Shown piece by piece: positions 16,848 through 25,699 of a stretch of 64,000 nt of DNA; the first letter of the stretch is position 1, and each line of letters opens with the position of its first letter. Source of the DNA: Thermotogota bacterium. Its GTDB lineage: Bacteria; Thermotogota; Thermotogae; Thermotogales; DSM-5069. A model generated the notes under the pieces. It worked only from the letters and a program-made list of their open reading frames with translations, did no database searches and was not told the DNA's origin. The position numbers and the translations under genes were made by a program. The DNA is taken from positions 62,001 to 126,000 of the forward strand of contig JAKPGA010000022.1 in assembly GCA_029551145.1 (NCBI GenBank). The letters are read 5' to 3'.

Positions 16848-18227
16848 ATGAGAAACACGACAAAGGGCGTCGAGTTGCTACTTGGAGATCCAAAGAAGGC
16901 TATTGTCAAACTCGCTTTGCCAATGATGATGGCGATGCTTGTGCAGACCCTGTACAATCTCGCCGACGGCATCTGGGTTGCTGGTTTGGGTCCAGAAGCG
17001 CTATCAGCCATAGGCATGTTTTTCCCAATTTTCATGATCATAATCTCATTCGCTGCGGGTATCGGTATAGGTGTGAACGCCGTTATCTCCCAAAAGATCG
17101 GGCGGGCAGACAAAGAGGGAGCCGACAAAACAGGCAGGACTTCTATTTTATTGGTCATAATTCTTTCTGCACTTTTGACAATCATCTCACTTCTGTCCAT
17201 AGATCCCGCCCTAAGACTCATGGGTGCGAGGGACAAGATCCTGGAACTTTCCTTGGATTATTCAAAGATTATAATCTATTTCATCGTGGTTTTCATCTTC
17301 AATAACGTGGGAAATGCGATTTTACGCGGTGAAGGTGATGCGAAAAGGGCTATGTACGCGATATCAGTTGGCTCATTTTTGAACATATTTCTCGATCCTA
17401 TCTTCATATATACCTTCAAGCTTGGTGTAAAAGGTGCAGCATATGCTACCGTTATCTCTGCAGCAGTTGGGTGCTTTCTCATATCTTACTGGTTTTTCAT
17501 CAGGAAAAGTACCTACCTTTCTATGAATTTGTCCAATCTCGAAATCGATCTTGGGGCACTTCGAAATATATTGAAAATAGGGATCCCAGCATCCTTTGCA
17601 CAAATATCCATGTCAGTGGCAATCTTCGTGTTGAACAGTTTTGCGACAAGAGTGGGGGGACAATTTGGTGTGGCTGTCTTTACAAGCGCTTGGAGGGTGA
17701 TCAACTTGGGAACGATCCCAATGATAGGAGCTTCAACAGCTGTTACGTCGGTTGTAGGCGCAGCCTTCGGAGCAAAGGACGTGAAGAAACTTGAAACAGC
17801 ACACTTATTCGCGATAAGGTTCGGCTTTTTCATAGGATTGTTCCTTATGGCAGCCATACTTGTTTTCGCAAAACAAATAGCTTTTATTTTCACGTACTCC
17901 GAGAGCGGAAAGGTAATCTTCCCTGATCTTGTCAGAGCATTGATGGTACTCAGTTTATTCTTGCCCGGCACCCCATTTGGCATGTTCACTTCAGCCATGT
18001 TCCAGGGTATCGGACATGCGGGGAAAAGCCTTGCAATAACCATCTTTCGAACAATAGTACTACAGGTTCTCTTCTGCTGGCTTCTGGTAAATGTCTTTGA
18101 GATCGGCCTTTCCGGCGTGTGGTGGGGAATAGTGATCGGTAACCTCGCAAACGCAGTAGTCGCGTTTACGTGGAGTCGATTCGTGATTCAGAAATTGAGA
18201 GTTCAATTCTCACAGGATTTGTCCTGA
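16848..18227 (+). CDS. MATE family efflux transporter
   Basis: A 459-residue, 12-helix multidrug and toxic-compound extrusion protein, predicted to export organic cations or drugs in exchange for Na+ or H+. It starts TTKGVELLLGDPKKAIVKLA, a common MATE N terminus (the L-G-D/N-P motif before helix 1), and has the internal two-fold repeat with LNIFLDPIFIY in the first half and Gly/Pro-rich helices in the second. ATG 16848 is used (GAGG at 16837); TTG three bases earlier is less likely. An inverted repeat CACGAA-TT-TTCGTG (16824-16837) sits next to the ribosome site. Confidence 0.9.
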   Translation: MRNTTKGVELLLGDPKKAIVKLALPMMMAMLVQTLYNLADGIWVAGLGPEALSAIGMFFPIFMIIISFAAGIGIGVNAVISQKIGRADKEGADKTGRTSILLVIILSALLTIISLLSIDPALRLMGARDKILELSLDYSKIIIYFIVVFIFNNVGNAILRGEGDAKRAMYAISVGSFLNIFLDPIFIYTFKLGVKGAAYATVISAAVGCFLISYWFFIRKSTYLSMNLSNLEIDLGALRNILKIGIPASFAQISMSVAIFVLNSFATRVGGQFGVAVFTSAWRVINLGTIPMIGASTAVTSVVGAAFGAKDVKKLETAHLFAIRFGFFIGLFLMAAILVFAKQIAFIFTYSESGKVIFPDLVRALMVLSLFLPGTPFGMFTSAMFQGIGHAGKSLAITIFRTIVLQVLFCWLLVNVFEIGLSGVWWGIVIGNLANAVVAFTWSRFVIQKLRVQFSQDLS

Positions 18228-18231
18228 GCTC

Positions 18232-18768
18232 TCAAAGCATCCGATTATATCGAATCCTTTTTACGATTTTCGTGATAAAGATCGTAATTGAACAGATCAG
18301 AACGGCGAACAGTACGCCACAGGCTGCACCACTGATATCGATAATCACATCGTTCAATGACGCCCCTCTTTGAAAATACTGCTGACTGTATTCATCAAGA
18401 GAGGCAATCAATGAAGGAAGAGACAAGCCAAGCAAGATCGCTACAAAGATTTTCTTCGTGCAAAAAAAGCCAAAGAAAAAACTCAAAATTCCAAGAAACA
18501 GATACAGCCCGAAATGTGCACTCTTTCTGATAAATTCAATGGCCGTTGCCCTGCGATCACCAAACCAGAGTTTGTTCATTGTTGTTCTGAATTCTGTGAA
18601 AAACCTTGTCTCGGAAAGGTCAAGAGCCTTGTCGAGTTTTTTCAGCAAACTGTAAGCAAAACTCGATTGCCTGGCTGATTCATTGGGATATCTTGTGGAA
18701 AAATAGAATATCAATCCTATCCATAGAACAGACAATATAAAGAAAATAACTGATACCCATTCTTTCAA
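18232..18768 (-). CDS. VanZ-like family membrane protein
   Basis: A 178-residue protein with four hydrophobic segments. The VanZ-like core is visible as RKSAHFGLYLFLGILSF, followed by the conserved acidic stretch DEYSQQYFQRGASLNDVIID and a glycine-rich last helix. VanZ domains occur in many cell-envelope proteins; the named link to teicoplanin resistance does not transfer. The gene ends 4 nt from the MATE stop (convergent) and lies 25 nt after the FMN-binding gene on the same strand. Confidence 0.8.
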   Translation of the reverse strand: MKEWVSVIFFILSVLWIGLIFYFSTRYPNESARQSSFAYSLLKKLDKALDLSETRFFTEFRTTMNKLWFGDRRATAIEFIRKSAHFGLYLFLGILSFFFGFFCTKKIFVAILLGLSLPSLIASLDEYSQQYFQRGASLNDVIIDISGAACGVLFAVLICSITIFITKIVKRIRYNRML

Positions 18769-18793
18769 ATTCCCACTTCCTGCCAGTACCGAT

Positions 18794-19195
18794 TCACTTT
18801 GTCAGGGCATTCTCCACAGCCTTGAGTAAGGCTTTGCTGGTAACAGTTGCTCCAGTAACTGCATCCACTTTCAAAGACTGACTTTTCAGGATTCTGCTGA
18901 TGATTTCATCGTTGACTTGTTTGTACATCTTCATGTCTATGAAACCCGATTTTTCATTTAGGATTTCCACATTGGTAACCCTTCCAGCGCTGACCGTTAC
19001 TCTGACCACATACTGCCATCGCCCATTCGCGTACTGCCCAGAGTATTGGCCATCCTCTATTTTTGTGAAGTCTATATCTTTGATCTGAATCTCTCTGATT
19101 TGGTTCATACCTTTATTGAAGATCAGGAAGAATAACACAACTGCGACAATTAAACAAATCAACACTACAGCAGCAATCTTGAAAAAACTCTTCAT
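18794..19195 (-). CDS. Membrane-anchored FMN-binding domain protein
   Basis: A 133-residue protein with one N-terminal helix (FFKIAAVVLICLIVAVVLFFLIF) and a C-terminal FMN_bind domain like that in RnfG/NqrC and PplA. The FMN attachment motif DAVTGATVTSKALLKAV is intact, with the Thr expected to be esterified to FMN (S/T-G-A-T). The ATG at 19195 is favoured because GAGGTGG lies 6 nt upstream. It starts 11 nt after the end of the LctP-type permease, suggesting extracytoplasmic electron transfer linked to that operon. Confidence 0.8.
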   Translation of the reverse strand: MKSFFKIAAVVLICLIVAVVLFFLIFNKGMNQIREIQIKDIDFTKIEDGQYSGQYANGRWQYVVRVTVSAGRVTNVEILNEKSGFIDMKMYKQVNDEIISRILKSQSLKVDAVTGATVTSKALLKAVENALTK

Positions 19196-19206
19196 AATCA
19201 TCCACC

Positions 19207-20739
19207 TCACAGAGTGTGATTTCTCAGCAAATAACTCACAAGAGACGTTAAAAGCGCCATCAACATAACTGTGCAGAAAGTCTTGGGAAAGACGTTTTTC
19301 TCTTCACCGATTTTGTCAATGGATGCTGCTGCGTTCTGCAACTTGGATGGTGATATTGCCGATGCCAGACCACTACCAAAGGCAACTGCTGCCGTCATGA
19401 AAATAGGTGATAAGTCCAGCAGTCGAGACGTTTCCATCGTGTAATTTGCAAACATCGCCATCGCAGATGTCTGCGTACCCGTCACGAAACCTCCGAGTAC
19501 ACCCAGGAATGGTGTAAACAACGGATAGAACTGTTTGAACAGTTTTGATGATGTCGTTGCCATTACGTGTATCATGTTGTTTTGAGCGTTGATCAACTCA
19601 AAACCGCTTTGCGTTTTCTGGTAACCTGAATTGAGCATTATGTAAGCTATCAGGAAAAAAATTGTGGCAGACCAAAAAGGTTGAACTACTCGCTTTTTGG
19701 CTTTGTGAAAGACCATGTTGAGCTGTCTTTTATTCATCCCGTAAATGAATATTGAAATCAAGCTACTCGTGAAAATCCAAGTGTAAGCCTGCCAGAAAAC
19801 TCTAAGGTAGACAGGCCTACCCTTGAGTAAATCAACTGGCATCGAGAGAGTTTCATAGAACAAAACTTTCACAGGACTGCAGAGATTCACAAAGAGTATG
19901 AAACTGATCAAAACAAGCCATGGTAGCATGGCTCTTGTGATATTCATGCTGCCTTTATCAACAGAAAAGACCGTTCTGCCATTTTTCAACCTGTACAACA
20001 GCGTGAAAAAGACAACCATCAGAAATCCTGCAATCAAACCCGTGATGATCGGTGCTTTCAATATTATAGCCAGATATGCCCCCAGAAAAGCGATAGCTCC
20101 AACAGCAACTGAAAGAAAGAACCCCTTCTTCAAAAAAGCCCATCCACCAGACATGTACAGAACTGCGAGCGAGATACTGAAAGAAACGACAGCAACAAAA
20201 GGCAGAAAATGTCTGGCAGCCAGGATTAGATCAATCCCTATCATGTCGGAAAAAACAACAAGTGGTATACCAAGAACTGTATAGGTACACAACGAATCAT
20301 AACCAAGGGCTGCAAGGGAAATCGACTTCACCGGAGAATACCCCATCGCGAAAAGTATCGGAGTGATGACGGTCACAGGCACAGCACCTGCAGACGAAAG
20401 GATCGTACCAAACCCAATAACCAATATGAGTATCTGCAGTAAACTGTCCTTTGCACAAAGCTGCTTGGAAAACGAAATAATACTGTTCAAAGCACCGCTC
20501 ACGTCCATGATTGTCAACTGAAAAAGCGAAGCAACGACGATCAACGAGACCGGTAAAGAAGCAAGAAAACCAGCAAGCAAAGATCGAAGGATTACTTCAA
20601 ATGCAGTGTGAAAATAAAATAGACAAAGCACAATGGAAGTCAATAGACCAAGCAGTCCAGTCAAACCAACCGAGCTTCTTGTCAGCAACAAAACTACCAG
20701 GACAACCAAAACAGGTAAAAACGCTATTAGGCCTCCCAA
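19207..20739 (-). CDS. LctP family L-lactate permease-like transporter
   Basis: About 510 residues and 12 or more hydrophobic helices. Features of the lactate permease family include the GTILSSAGAVPVTVITPILFAMGY region and a conserved late segment GTQTSAMAMFANYTMET. It probably imports lactate or a related 2-hydroxy acid with H+ or Na+. A frame-open ATG lies at 20766, but a TTG at 20739 sits behind a GGAGGG site and removes eight unlikely residues, so I prefer it. A decayed gene lies just upstream on the same strand. Confidence 0.75.
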   Translation of the reverse strand: MGGLIAFLPVLVVLVVLLLTRSSVGLTGLLGLLTSIVLCLFYFHTAFEVILRSLLAGFLASLPVSLIVVASLFQLTIMDVSGALNSIISFSKQLCAKDSLLQILILVIGFGTILSSAGAVPVTVITPILFAMGYSPVKSISLAALGYDSLCTYTVLGIPLVVFSDMIGIDLILAARHFLPFVAVVSFSISLAVLYMSGGWAFLKKGFFLSVAVGAIAFLGAYLAIILKAPIITGLIAGFLMVVFFTLLYRLKNGRTVFSVDKGSMNITRAMLPWLVLISFILFVNLCSPVKVLFYETLSMPVDLLKGRPVYLRVFWQAYTWIFTSSLISIFIYGMNKRQLNMVFHKAKKRVVQPFWSATIFFLIAYIMLNSGYQKTQSGFELINAQNNMIHVMATTSSKLFKQFYPLFTPFLGVLGGFVTGTQTSAMAMFANYTMETSRLLDLSPIFMTAAVAFGSGLASAISPSKLQNAAASIDKIGEEKNVFPKTFCTVMLMALLTSLVSYLLRNHTL

Positions 20740-20770
20740 GAAACACCCTCCGATTGATATTAACATCTAT

Positions 20771-21165
20771 TCACTCAAAACACACCTTGACAAGAAAATT
20801 CCTGTACGAATCCTTGATGGTGTCGCGACCTACGACCCAAGAAGAGTTTAGACTGACCGTAGCGGTACACTGACTGTGATTCAGTTGTTCAAAGTAGCCG
20901 ACAAATCTCGCATCATATGACACTGTTTGAGGGACGGTTCAATCTTTCGACTACTCGATTTGTACAATTTATCTTTCTGATAAAGATTTCACCATCAATG
21001 GTATCACTGAAACTATCATAAACGACAAGTAATTCTGAGCACATGAGTATTAGCTTTCAACAATTCCATGATAGGTTCAGGAATTTCTTTCATCTGAGTT
21101 AGAGTACTGTCAGCCCTTCTTCTTGCAAGAGCGATTATTTTTTGGACTCTGAATCGCTGCAGAAG
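20771..21165 (-). pseudogene. Remnant of a protein-coding gene in three frames
   Basis: On the minus strand three overlapping fragments read like normal protein: 21165-21016 (QKIIALARRRADSTL...IPEPIMELLKA), about 21030-20913 (LLVVYDSFSDTIDGEIFIRK) and about 20916-20771 (ARFVGYFEQLNHSQCTATVS to KVCFE and stop). Each is in a different frame, so at least two single-base shifts separate them. The last stop is 31 nt before the LctP start, suggesting an eroded first gene of that operon. I do not recognise the family. Confidence 0.35.
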
Positions 21166-21215
21166 AAAAACAAAGAAAGAGGGAGAGATGGTAAGAAAGG
21201 AAATGAAAACAGTTC

Positions 21216-21229
21216 AATTTCATGAAATT
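21216..21229 (+). promoter_or_regulatory. 14-bp perfect palindrome, possible regulator operator
   Basis: AATTTCATGAAATT is fully self-complementary and lies about 120 nt upstream of the broken ROK regulator, in the gap between it and the lactate-permease side. Binding by a ROK or other dimeric repressor is a guess from position and symmetry. Confidence 0.35.
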
Positions 21230-21346
21230 ATGTCTAAACTCGATCGAGTCAGTAATCATGACAGTTGAACACATGTGTTAAATCTGGTCTATTTTAGTCA
21301 GAAAAATCTTTTTCGGAAAGATATATCAGACAAAGAAAGTGGGGCA

Positions 21347-22524
21347 GTGAGAACGGTGAGAAAAGTTGACCCAAAGTCCATGAAAAGAATGAACAGGCAG
21401 CTCATTTTGAGATATCTTATAGAGCACGGACCAAGTAGTAGGACTGAACTTGTCGAAAGGACTGGATTTGCCAGTAGTGCTGTCTGGAGAATCATCGAAG
21501 AACTTGTAGATCAAGGATTTGTTGAACAGAAAGAGTACTTTATGAAAACAAACACCAAAAAGGCAGCCGTTTATGGAGTCGCGAGGAATTTCATGACATG
21601 CTTAATAGTCGACGTTCAAGTTCTGCAGACTACTGTTGCATTTGGATTTCTGGACGGCAGTTGGGAAATTCTTGAGACCTTTCCAACGACCAACTTTGAG
21701 GAGTTCGTGTCTCGAATCAACGAGTTTCTGTCAGAAAAAAACCTTGAACCATCTGCTGGGAAAAAAGGCGAGAAGGAACAGAATAGTTTTTTCGGTACCC
21801 GGTATCGTTGACAGTCTGAAGAACAAGCTACTTTATGCACCAAATTTGAAGTGGCATGATGTGGACTTCAAGGAATATTTTGGTAAGAAGGTTTTTGAAG
21901 TCATTGTTGATAATGATTCAAACCTTTCATTACTCGTGGAATCTTTCTTCTCAAACGATATCAAGGATAAGAATAATGCTTTCTTTCTGTATCTTGGCGA
22001 AGGTGTCGGGAGGAGCATTATTGATAGATGGGAGAATTGTGAAAGGGACGAATTTCGCTGCTGGAGAGGTTGGCCATACGATCTTGCAAATCAAAGATAA
22101 TATTGTTGAAATAGAAGCTCTTCTGTCTATCTCCAAATTGGTTGCCGAGTTTGAAAGACTGAAAAGTAATCCACTCGTGGGTAACCTAAAAGATAAGTTC
22201 GATTTTGTTGTAGAAATCTGGCGTTCAGGTGATGATACCACCAAACAGTTGATTGACACCTTTCTGTACAACTTAACCCTTACACTCAGAAATATCGGTT
22301 ATCTCGTCAATCCACAAATAATCGTTTTCGGTGGATCGGTAAACAATTTGTGGGAGAATTTTGGACCGATCATTCACGATAGGATCAAAAAGATCGATGA
22401 ATATGGTTTTCTAAAAGGTATGACATTCAGAAACACGATTTTCAAAAACGTTTCTCCATCTCTTCCAGGATGCAACGTAGCAGCAATAAACAGGATTTTT
22501 GAGGATTCCAACCTCATGGGTTGA
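21347..22524 (+). pseudogene. ROK family transcriptional regulator, disrupted by two frameshifts
   Basis: A winged-helix N terminus (MNRQLILRYLIEHGPSSRTE... TGFASSAVWRIIEEL) and an ROK kinase-like domain are spread over three frames. Shift 1 is near the A6 run at 21760-21766: the next frame gives RIVFSVPGIVDSLKN. Shift 2 is at GTCGGGAGG (about 22003-22011): the following frame restores GGALLIDGRIVKGTNFAAGE. Each needs removal of one base. The rest of the protein is well conserved to the stop at 22524. It precedes the sugar ABC operon by 32 nt, as sugar-responsive ROK repressors often do. Confidence 0.8.
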
Positions 22525-22556
22525 AAACACTCAATTTTCAAGGGGAGGTGTTTGGT

Positions 22557-23783
22557 ATGTGGCGCAAGTTAGTTTTGCTCATCACGATGGCTTTAACCGT
22601 AATCTCACTCGCGGCAAAAGTAGAGATTTTCAGTTGGTGGACCGCCGGTGGGGAAGCGGAAGGCTTGCAGGAACTTTTCAACATCTTCAGCAAGCTAAAT
22701 CCCGGGGTAGAAATTATCAACGCTACAGTCGCAGGTGGCGCAGGTGCTCAGGCAAAGGCTGTTCTCAAGACGAGGATGCTCGGAGGAGATCCACCTGACA
22801 CATTCCAAGTGCATGCTGGGCACGAACTTATTGACACATGGGTCAAAATGGGGTTTATGGAATCAATCACATTTCTGTACAAAGAAGAAGGTTGGGACAA
22901 AGTAATGCCAAATGGAATCCTGGATATTGTCTCTTACAACGGTGAGCTCTGGTCAGTTCCGGTCAATATTCACAGAGCAAATGTACTGTGGTACAACAAA
23001 GCGATTCTCGACAAATACGGTTTGAAAGCACCGACAAACTTTGAAGAATTCTTCAAAGTGGCTGATACCCTGAAGTCTCACGGCATAATTCCGCTTGCCC
23101 TTGGTTCGAAGGACGGTTGGGAAGCGGCGCATGCGTTTGAAACAGTGCTCATCGGAAAACTTGGTGCGGATGGGTACAGAGGTTTGTGGACGGGCAAGAC
23201 GAAATGGTCTGACCCACGCGTGACAGAAGCTCTCGAAACATTCGCCAAAATGCTAACCTATGTGAACCCAGATCACGCAGCACATACCTGGGATGAGGCT
23301 TGTGCGCTCCTCGTTGAAGGTAAAGCTGCAATGAACATCATGGGAGACTGGGCTGTTGGGTATTTCTACGCCAAGAACTTCAAAGATTTTGGTTGGACTC
23401 TTGCTCCTGGTAACGCTGGAATCTTCGATGCACTGTCTGATAGCTTTGGGTTGCCAAAAGGTGCAAAGAACAGAGACACCGTGATCGCTTTCCTGAAAGT
23501 ACTTGGTTCAAAGGAAGGACAGACGGCGTTCAACATCAAGAAAGGTTCAATTCCAGCAAGGACAGACGTGGACAAAAGTTTGTTCCCCGAATACCAGAGA
23601 TCTGCTATGGATGACTGGTTGAAACATGAAATTGTTCCCAGTGTCATGCACGGAGCAGCAGCTTCCGAAGGTTGGGTAACTGAGTTCAAAGATGTCATAT
23701 CGCTATTCATTGCAAGACCCGATGTCAAAGTAACACAAAAAGCTTTAGTCAATATAGCCATCGGACAAGGCGTGGCACAGTAA
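22557..23783 (+). CDS. Sugar ABC transporter solute-binding protein (glucose/mannose type)
   Basis: A 408-residue extracellular binding protein with signal peptide MWRKLVLLITMALTVISLAA. The mature start KVEIFSWWTAGGEAEGL, and GGAGAQAKAVLKTRMLGGD, PPDTFQVHAG, SVPVNIHRANVLWYN and ALSDSFGLPKGAKN closely resemble my recollection of the glucose/mannose-binding protein of Thermus and its Thermotoga relatives. ATG 22557 follows AGGGGAGGTG. It is the first gene of a three-gene importer and is followed by a hairpin that should limit expression of the permeases. Confidence 0.88.
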   Translation: MWRKLVLLITMALTVISLAAKVEIFSWWTAGGEAEGLQELFNIFSKLNPGVEIINATVAGGAGAQAKAVLKTRMLGGDPPDTFQVHAGHELIDTWVKMGFMESITFLYKEEGWDKVMPNGILDIVSYNGELWSVPVNIHRANVLWYNKAILDKYGLKAPTNFEEFFKVADTLKSHGIIPLALGSKDGWEAAHAFETVLIGKLGADGYRGLWTGKTKWSDPRVTEALETFAKMLTYVNPDHAAHTWDEACALLVEGKAAMNIMGDWAVGYFYAKNFKDFGWTLAPGNAGIFDALSDSFGLPKGAKNRDTVIAFLKVLGSKEGQTAFNIKKGSIPARTDVDKSLFPEYQRSAMDDWLKHEIVPSVMHGAAASEGWVTEFKDVISLFIARPDVKVTQKALVNIAIGQGVAQ

Positions 23784-23793
23784 GATTTCGTGT

Positions 23794-23822
23794 GGGGGAA
23801 GGTTTCTTGCCTTCCCCTTTTT
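23794..23822 (+). terminator. Terminator-like hairpin between binding protein and permease genes
   Basis: GGGGAAGG pairs with CCTTCCCC (23810-23817) around a 7-nt loop, followed by five T. It probably acts as a partial terminator or 3' stabiliser, giving more binding protein than permease. Confidence 0.75.
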
Positions 23823-23842
23823 CATCAGATGGAGGGTAGTGA

Positions 23843-24730
23843 ATGAAAAAAGACAGACTGATATCTATCTTGTTCATTCTTCCATCGATAATCCTGATAG
23901 CAATATTTGTTTATTTTTTCATTGGTTGGACCTCGTGGGTTTCGTTGGTGAACTGGAAGGATATCTTTCCTGACTTCACCTTCGTTGGTTTGCGAAATTA
24001 CGCGCGTCTGTTTCAAAATTATCGTTTCACAATTTCCCTGAAAAACACAATAGTTTTCACCGCATTGTTCCTGGTTGCAAGTATAACTTTGGGGTTGTTA
24101 CTGGCGATACTCTTGGACAGAAAGGTGCGCTTTGAAGGATTTTTCAGGACAATCTATTTGTTCCCTATGGCTGTCTCCTTTGTGGTCACCGGTGTTGTTT
24201 GGAGATGGATACTCAATCCGGGGCCGGGTGGAGAGAGTGTGGGTATAAACTTGCTCTTTGAGAAGATCGGACTGTCTTTCTTGAAAAGTGGATGGTACAC
24301 AGACCCAAAGATTGGTATCAAGGCAGTGGTAATAGCTGCCGTATGGCAGATGTCCGGTTATGTGATGGCCATGTACTTAGCAGGGATAAGAGGGATCCCT
24401 TCAGAATTGTACGAAGCCGCACAGCTTGATGGTGCAAGCACAATGCAGGTGTATAGACACATAGTGTTGCCACTTCTCAGACCTATTACGCTTGGAGCGA
24501 TAATAATCCTCGGCCACATCTCGCTGAAGATTTTCGACTTAGTTTTTGCGATGACTGGCAGTGGCATTGGTTTTTCTTGTGATGTCCCAGCGTTGTTCAT
24601 GTACGATACCACTTTCAGAGGTAATTACTTTTCTCAGGGTGCGGCCGTCGCAATGATACTGCTTTTATCCGTGGCTGCATTGATCGTACCATATCTGATC
24701 TATAGCATGAGGGCGGAGGTAAGAAGATGA
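23843..24730 (+). CDS. Sugar ABC transporter permease (MalF/UgpA type)
   Basis: A 295-residue inner-membrane subunit with six predicted helices. The cytoplasmic EAA loop that docks on the ATPase reads EAAQLDGASTMQVYRHIVLP (about residues 191-210). Good GGAGGGTAGTGA site before ATG 23843. It overlaps the second permease by 4 nt (ATGA). No ATP-binding subunit is encoded nearby, so a shared MsmK/UgpC-type ATPase elsewhere probably powers the system. Confidence 0.9.
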   Translation: MKKDRLISILFILPSIILIAIFVYFFIGWTSWVSLVNWKDIFPDFTFVGLRNYARLFQNYRFTISLKNTIVFTALFLVASITLGLLLAILLDRKVRFEGFFRTIYLFPMAVSFVVTGVVWRWILNPGPGGESVGINLLFEKIGLSFLKSGWYTDPKIGIKAVVIAAVWQMSGYVMAMYLAGIRGIPSELYEAAQLDGASTMQVYRHIVLPLLRPITLGAIIILGHISLKIFDLVFAMTGSGIGFSCDVPALFMYDTTFRGNYFSQGAAVAMILLLSVAALIVPYLIYSMRAEVRR

Positions 24731-25569
24731 GACCCAAGAGAATCATTCTCTATATTGTGCTTGTCGTCTTTGCAGTGTTCTATTTGATGCCAATATACGT
24801 GCTTCTTGTCACCGGACTGAAAAGTTTTCAGCAAGTCAGTCTGAGAGAGATGTGGAATTTGCCCAAATCCATCACATTCCAAAGTTTTGTCAGAGCTTGG
24901 AAGGGTGATCCTTCGCGTGGACTAAGAGGTCTATCGCAGAATTTCATGAACAGTGTTTATCTGGTCATTCCCGCCACCTTGATTTCAGCAATGCTCGGGT
25001 CGATGAATGGTTATGTGCTTACAAAATGGAAGTTCAGAGGAGCCAATACAGTATTCGCAATACTGTTATTTGGAATGTTCATTCCGTATCAAAGTATCTT
25101 GATTCCACTTGTTCAGCTCCTTCAGAAGGTGAAATTGTACGGATCAATCTTGGGGCTTATTTTTGTGCACTGTGTCTATGGTATACCGATAACCACGTTG
25201 ATATTCAGAAATTACTATTCGACGATACCCAGCGATATTGTTGAGGCATCGAAGATAGACGGAGCGAATTTCCTTAAGATATACACAAAGATAATCCTGC
25301 CAGTTTCTATGCCCGCTTTTGCGGTTGTGATGATCTGGCAATTTACATCGATTTGGAATGATTTTCTATTTGGTTTGATCGTCGCACCTAACCCATCGGT
25401 GCAACCAATAACTGTTGCATTGAATAATCTGGCTGGGAGCTATTTTGTTGAATGGAATATACAAATGGCGGGCGCGTTGATTACAGCTTTGCCAACGTTG
25501 CTTGTCTACATTTTCCTCGGTAGGTTCTTTATGAGAGGACTGCTTGCTGGGAGCCTCGCTGGGACATAA
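24727..25569 (+). CDS. Sugar ABC transporter permease (MalG/UgpE type)
   Basis: A 280-residue partner permease with six predicted helices and an EAA loop EASKIDGANFLKIYTKIILP. It forms the membrane channel with the preceding permease for the glucose/mannose-type binding protein. Translation is coupled through the ATGA overlap. The C terminus ends GRFFMRGLLAGSLAG, the usual MalG-type ending (RGLxxGAxKG). Confidence 0.9.
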   Translation: MRPKRIILYIVLVVFAVFYLMPIYVLLVTGLKSFQQVSLREMWNLPKSITFQSFVRAWKGDPSRGLRGLSQNFMNSVYLVIPATLISAMLGSMNGYVLTKWKFRGANTVFAILLFGMFIPYQSILIPLVQLLQKVKLYGSILGLIFVHCVYGIPITTLIFRNYYSTIPSDIVEASKIDGANFLKIYTKIILPVSMPAFAVVMIWQFTSIWNDFLFGLIVAPNPSVQPITVALNNLAGSYFVEWNIQMAGALITALPTLLVYIFLGRFFMRGLLAGSLAGT

Positions 25570-25699
25570 GCAATGCTGGTTTTCAGATCAATCACGATCT
25601 GTTCTGACACACAGCCTCGTTTTGACATGTCCTGAAAAATTTTCAGAACATAAATTTGTATTTGACCATGAAATGCTAATATCATTTTCGGTGATCATT

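Noticed and set aside
20911-20970. Possible tRNA T-arm (GGTTCAATC)
   Set aside because: Flanking bases do not form T, anticodon or acceptor stems.
25632-25646. Inverted repeat CTGAAAA-A-TTTTCAG as a terminator after the sugar permease genes
   Set aside because: The stem is A/T-rich and no T tract follows; it may be chance or an operator.
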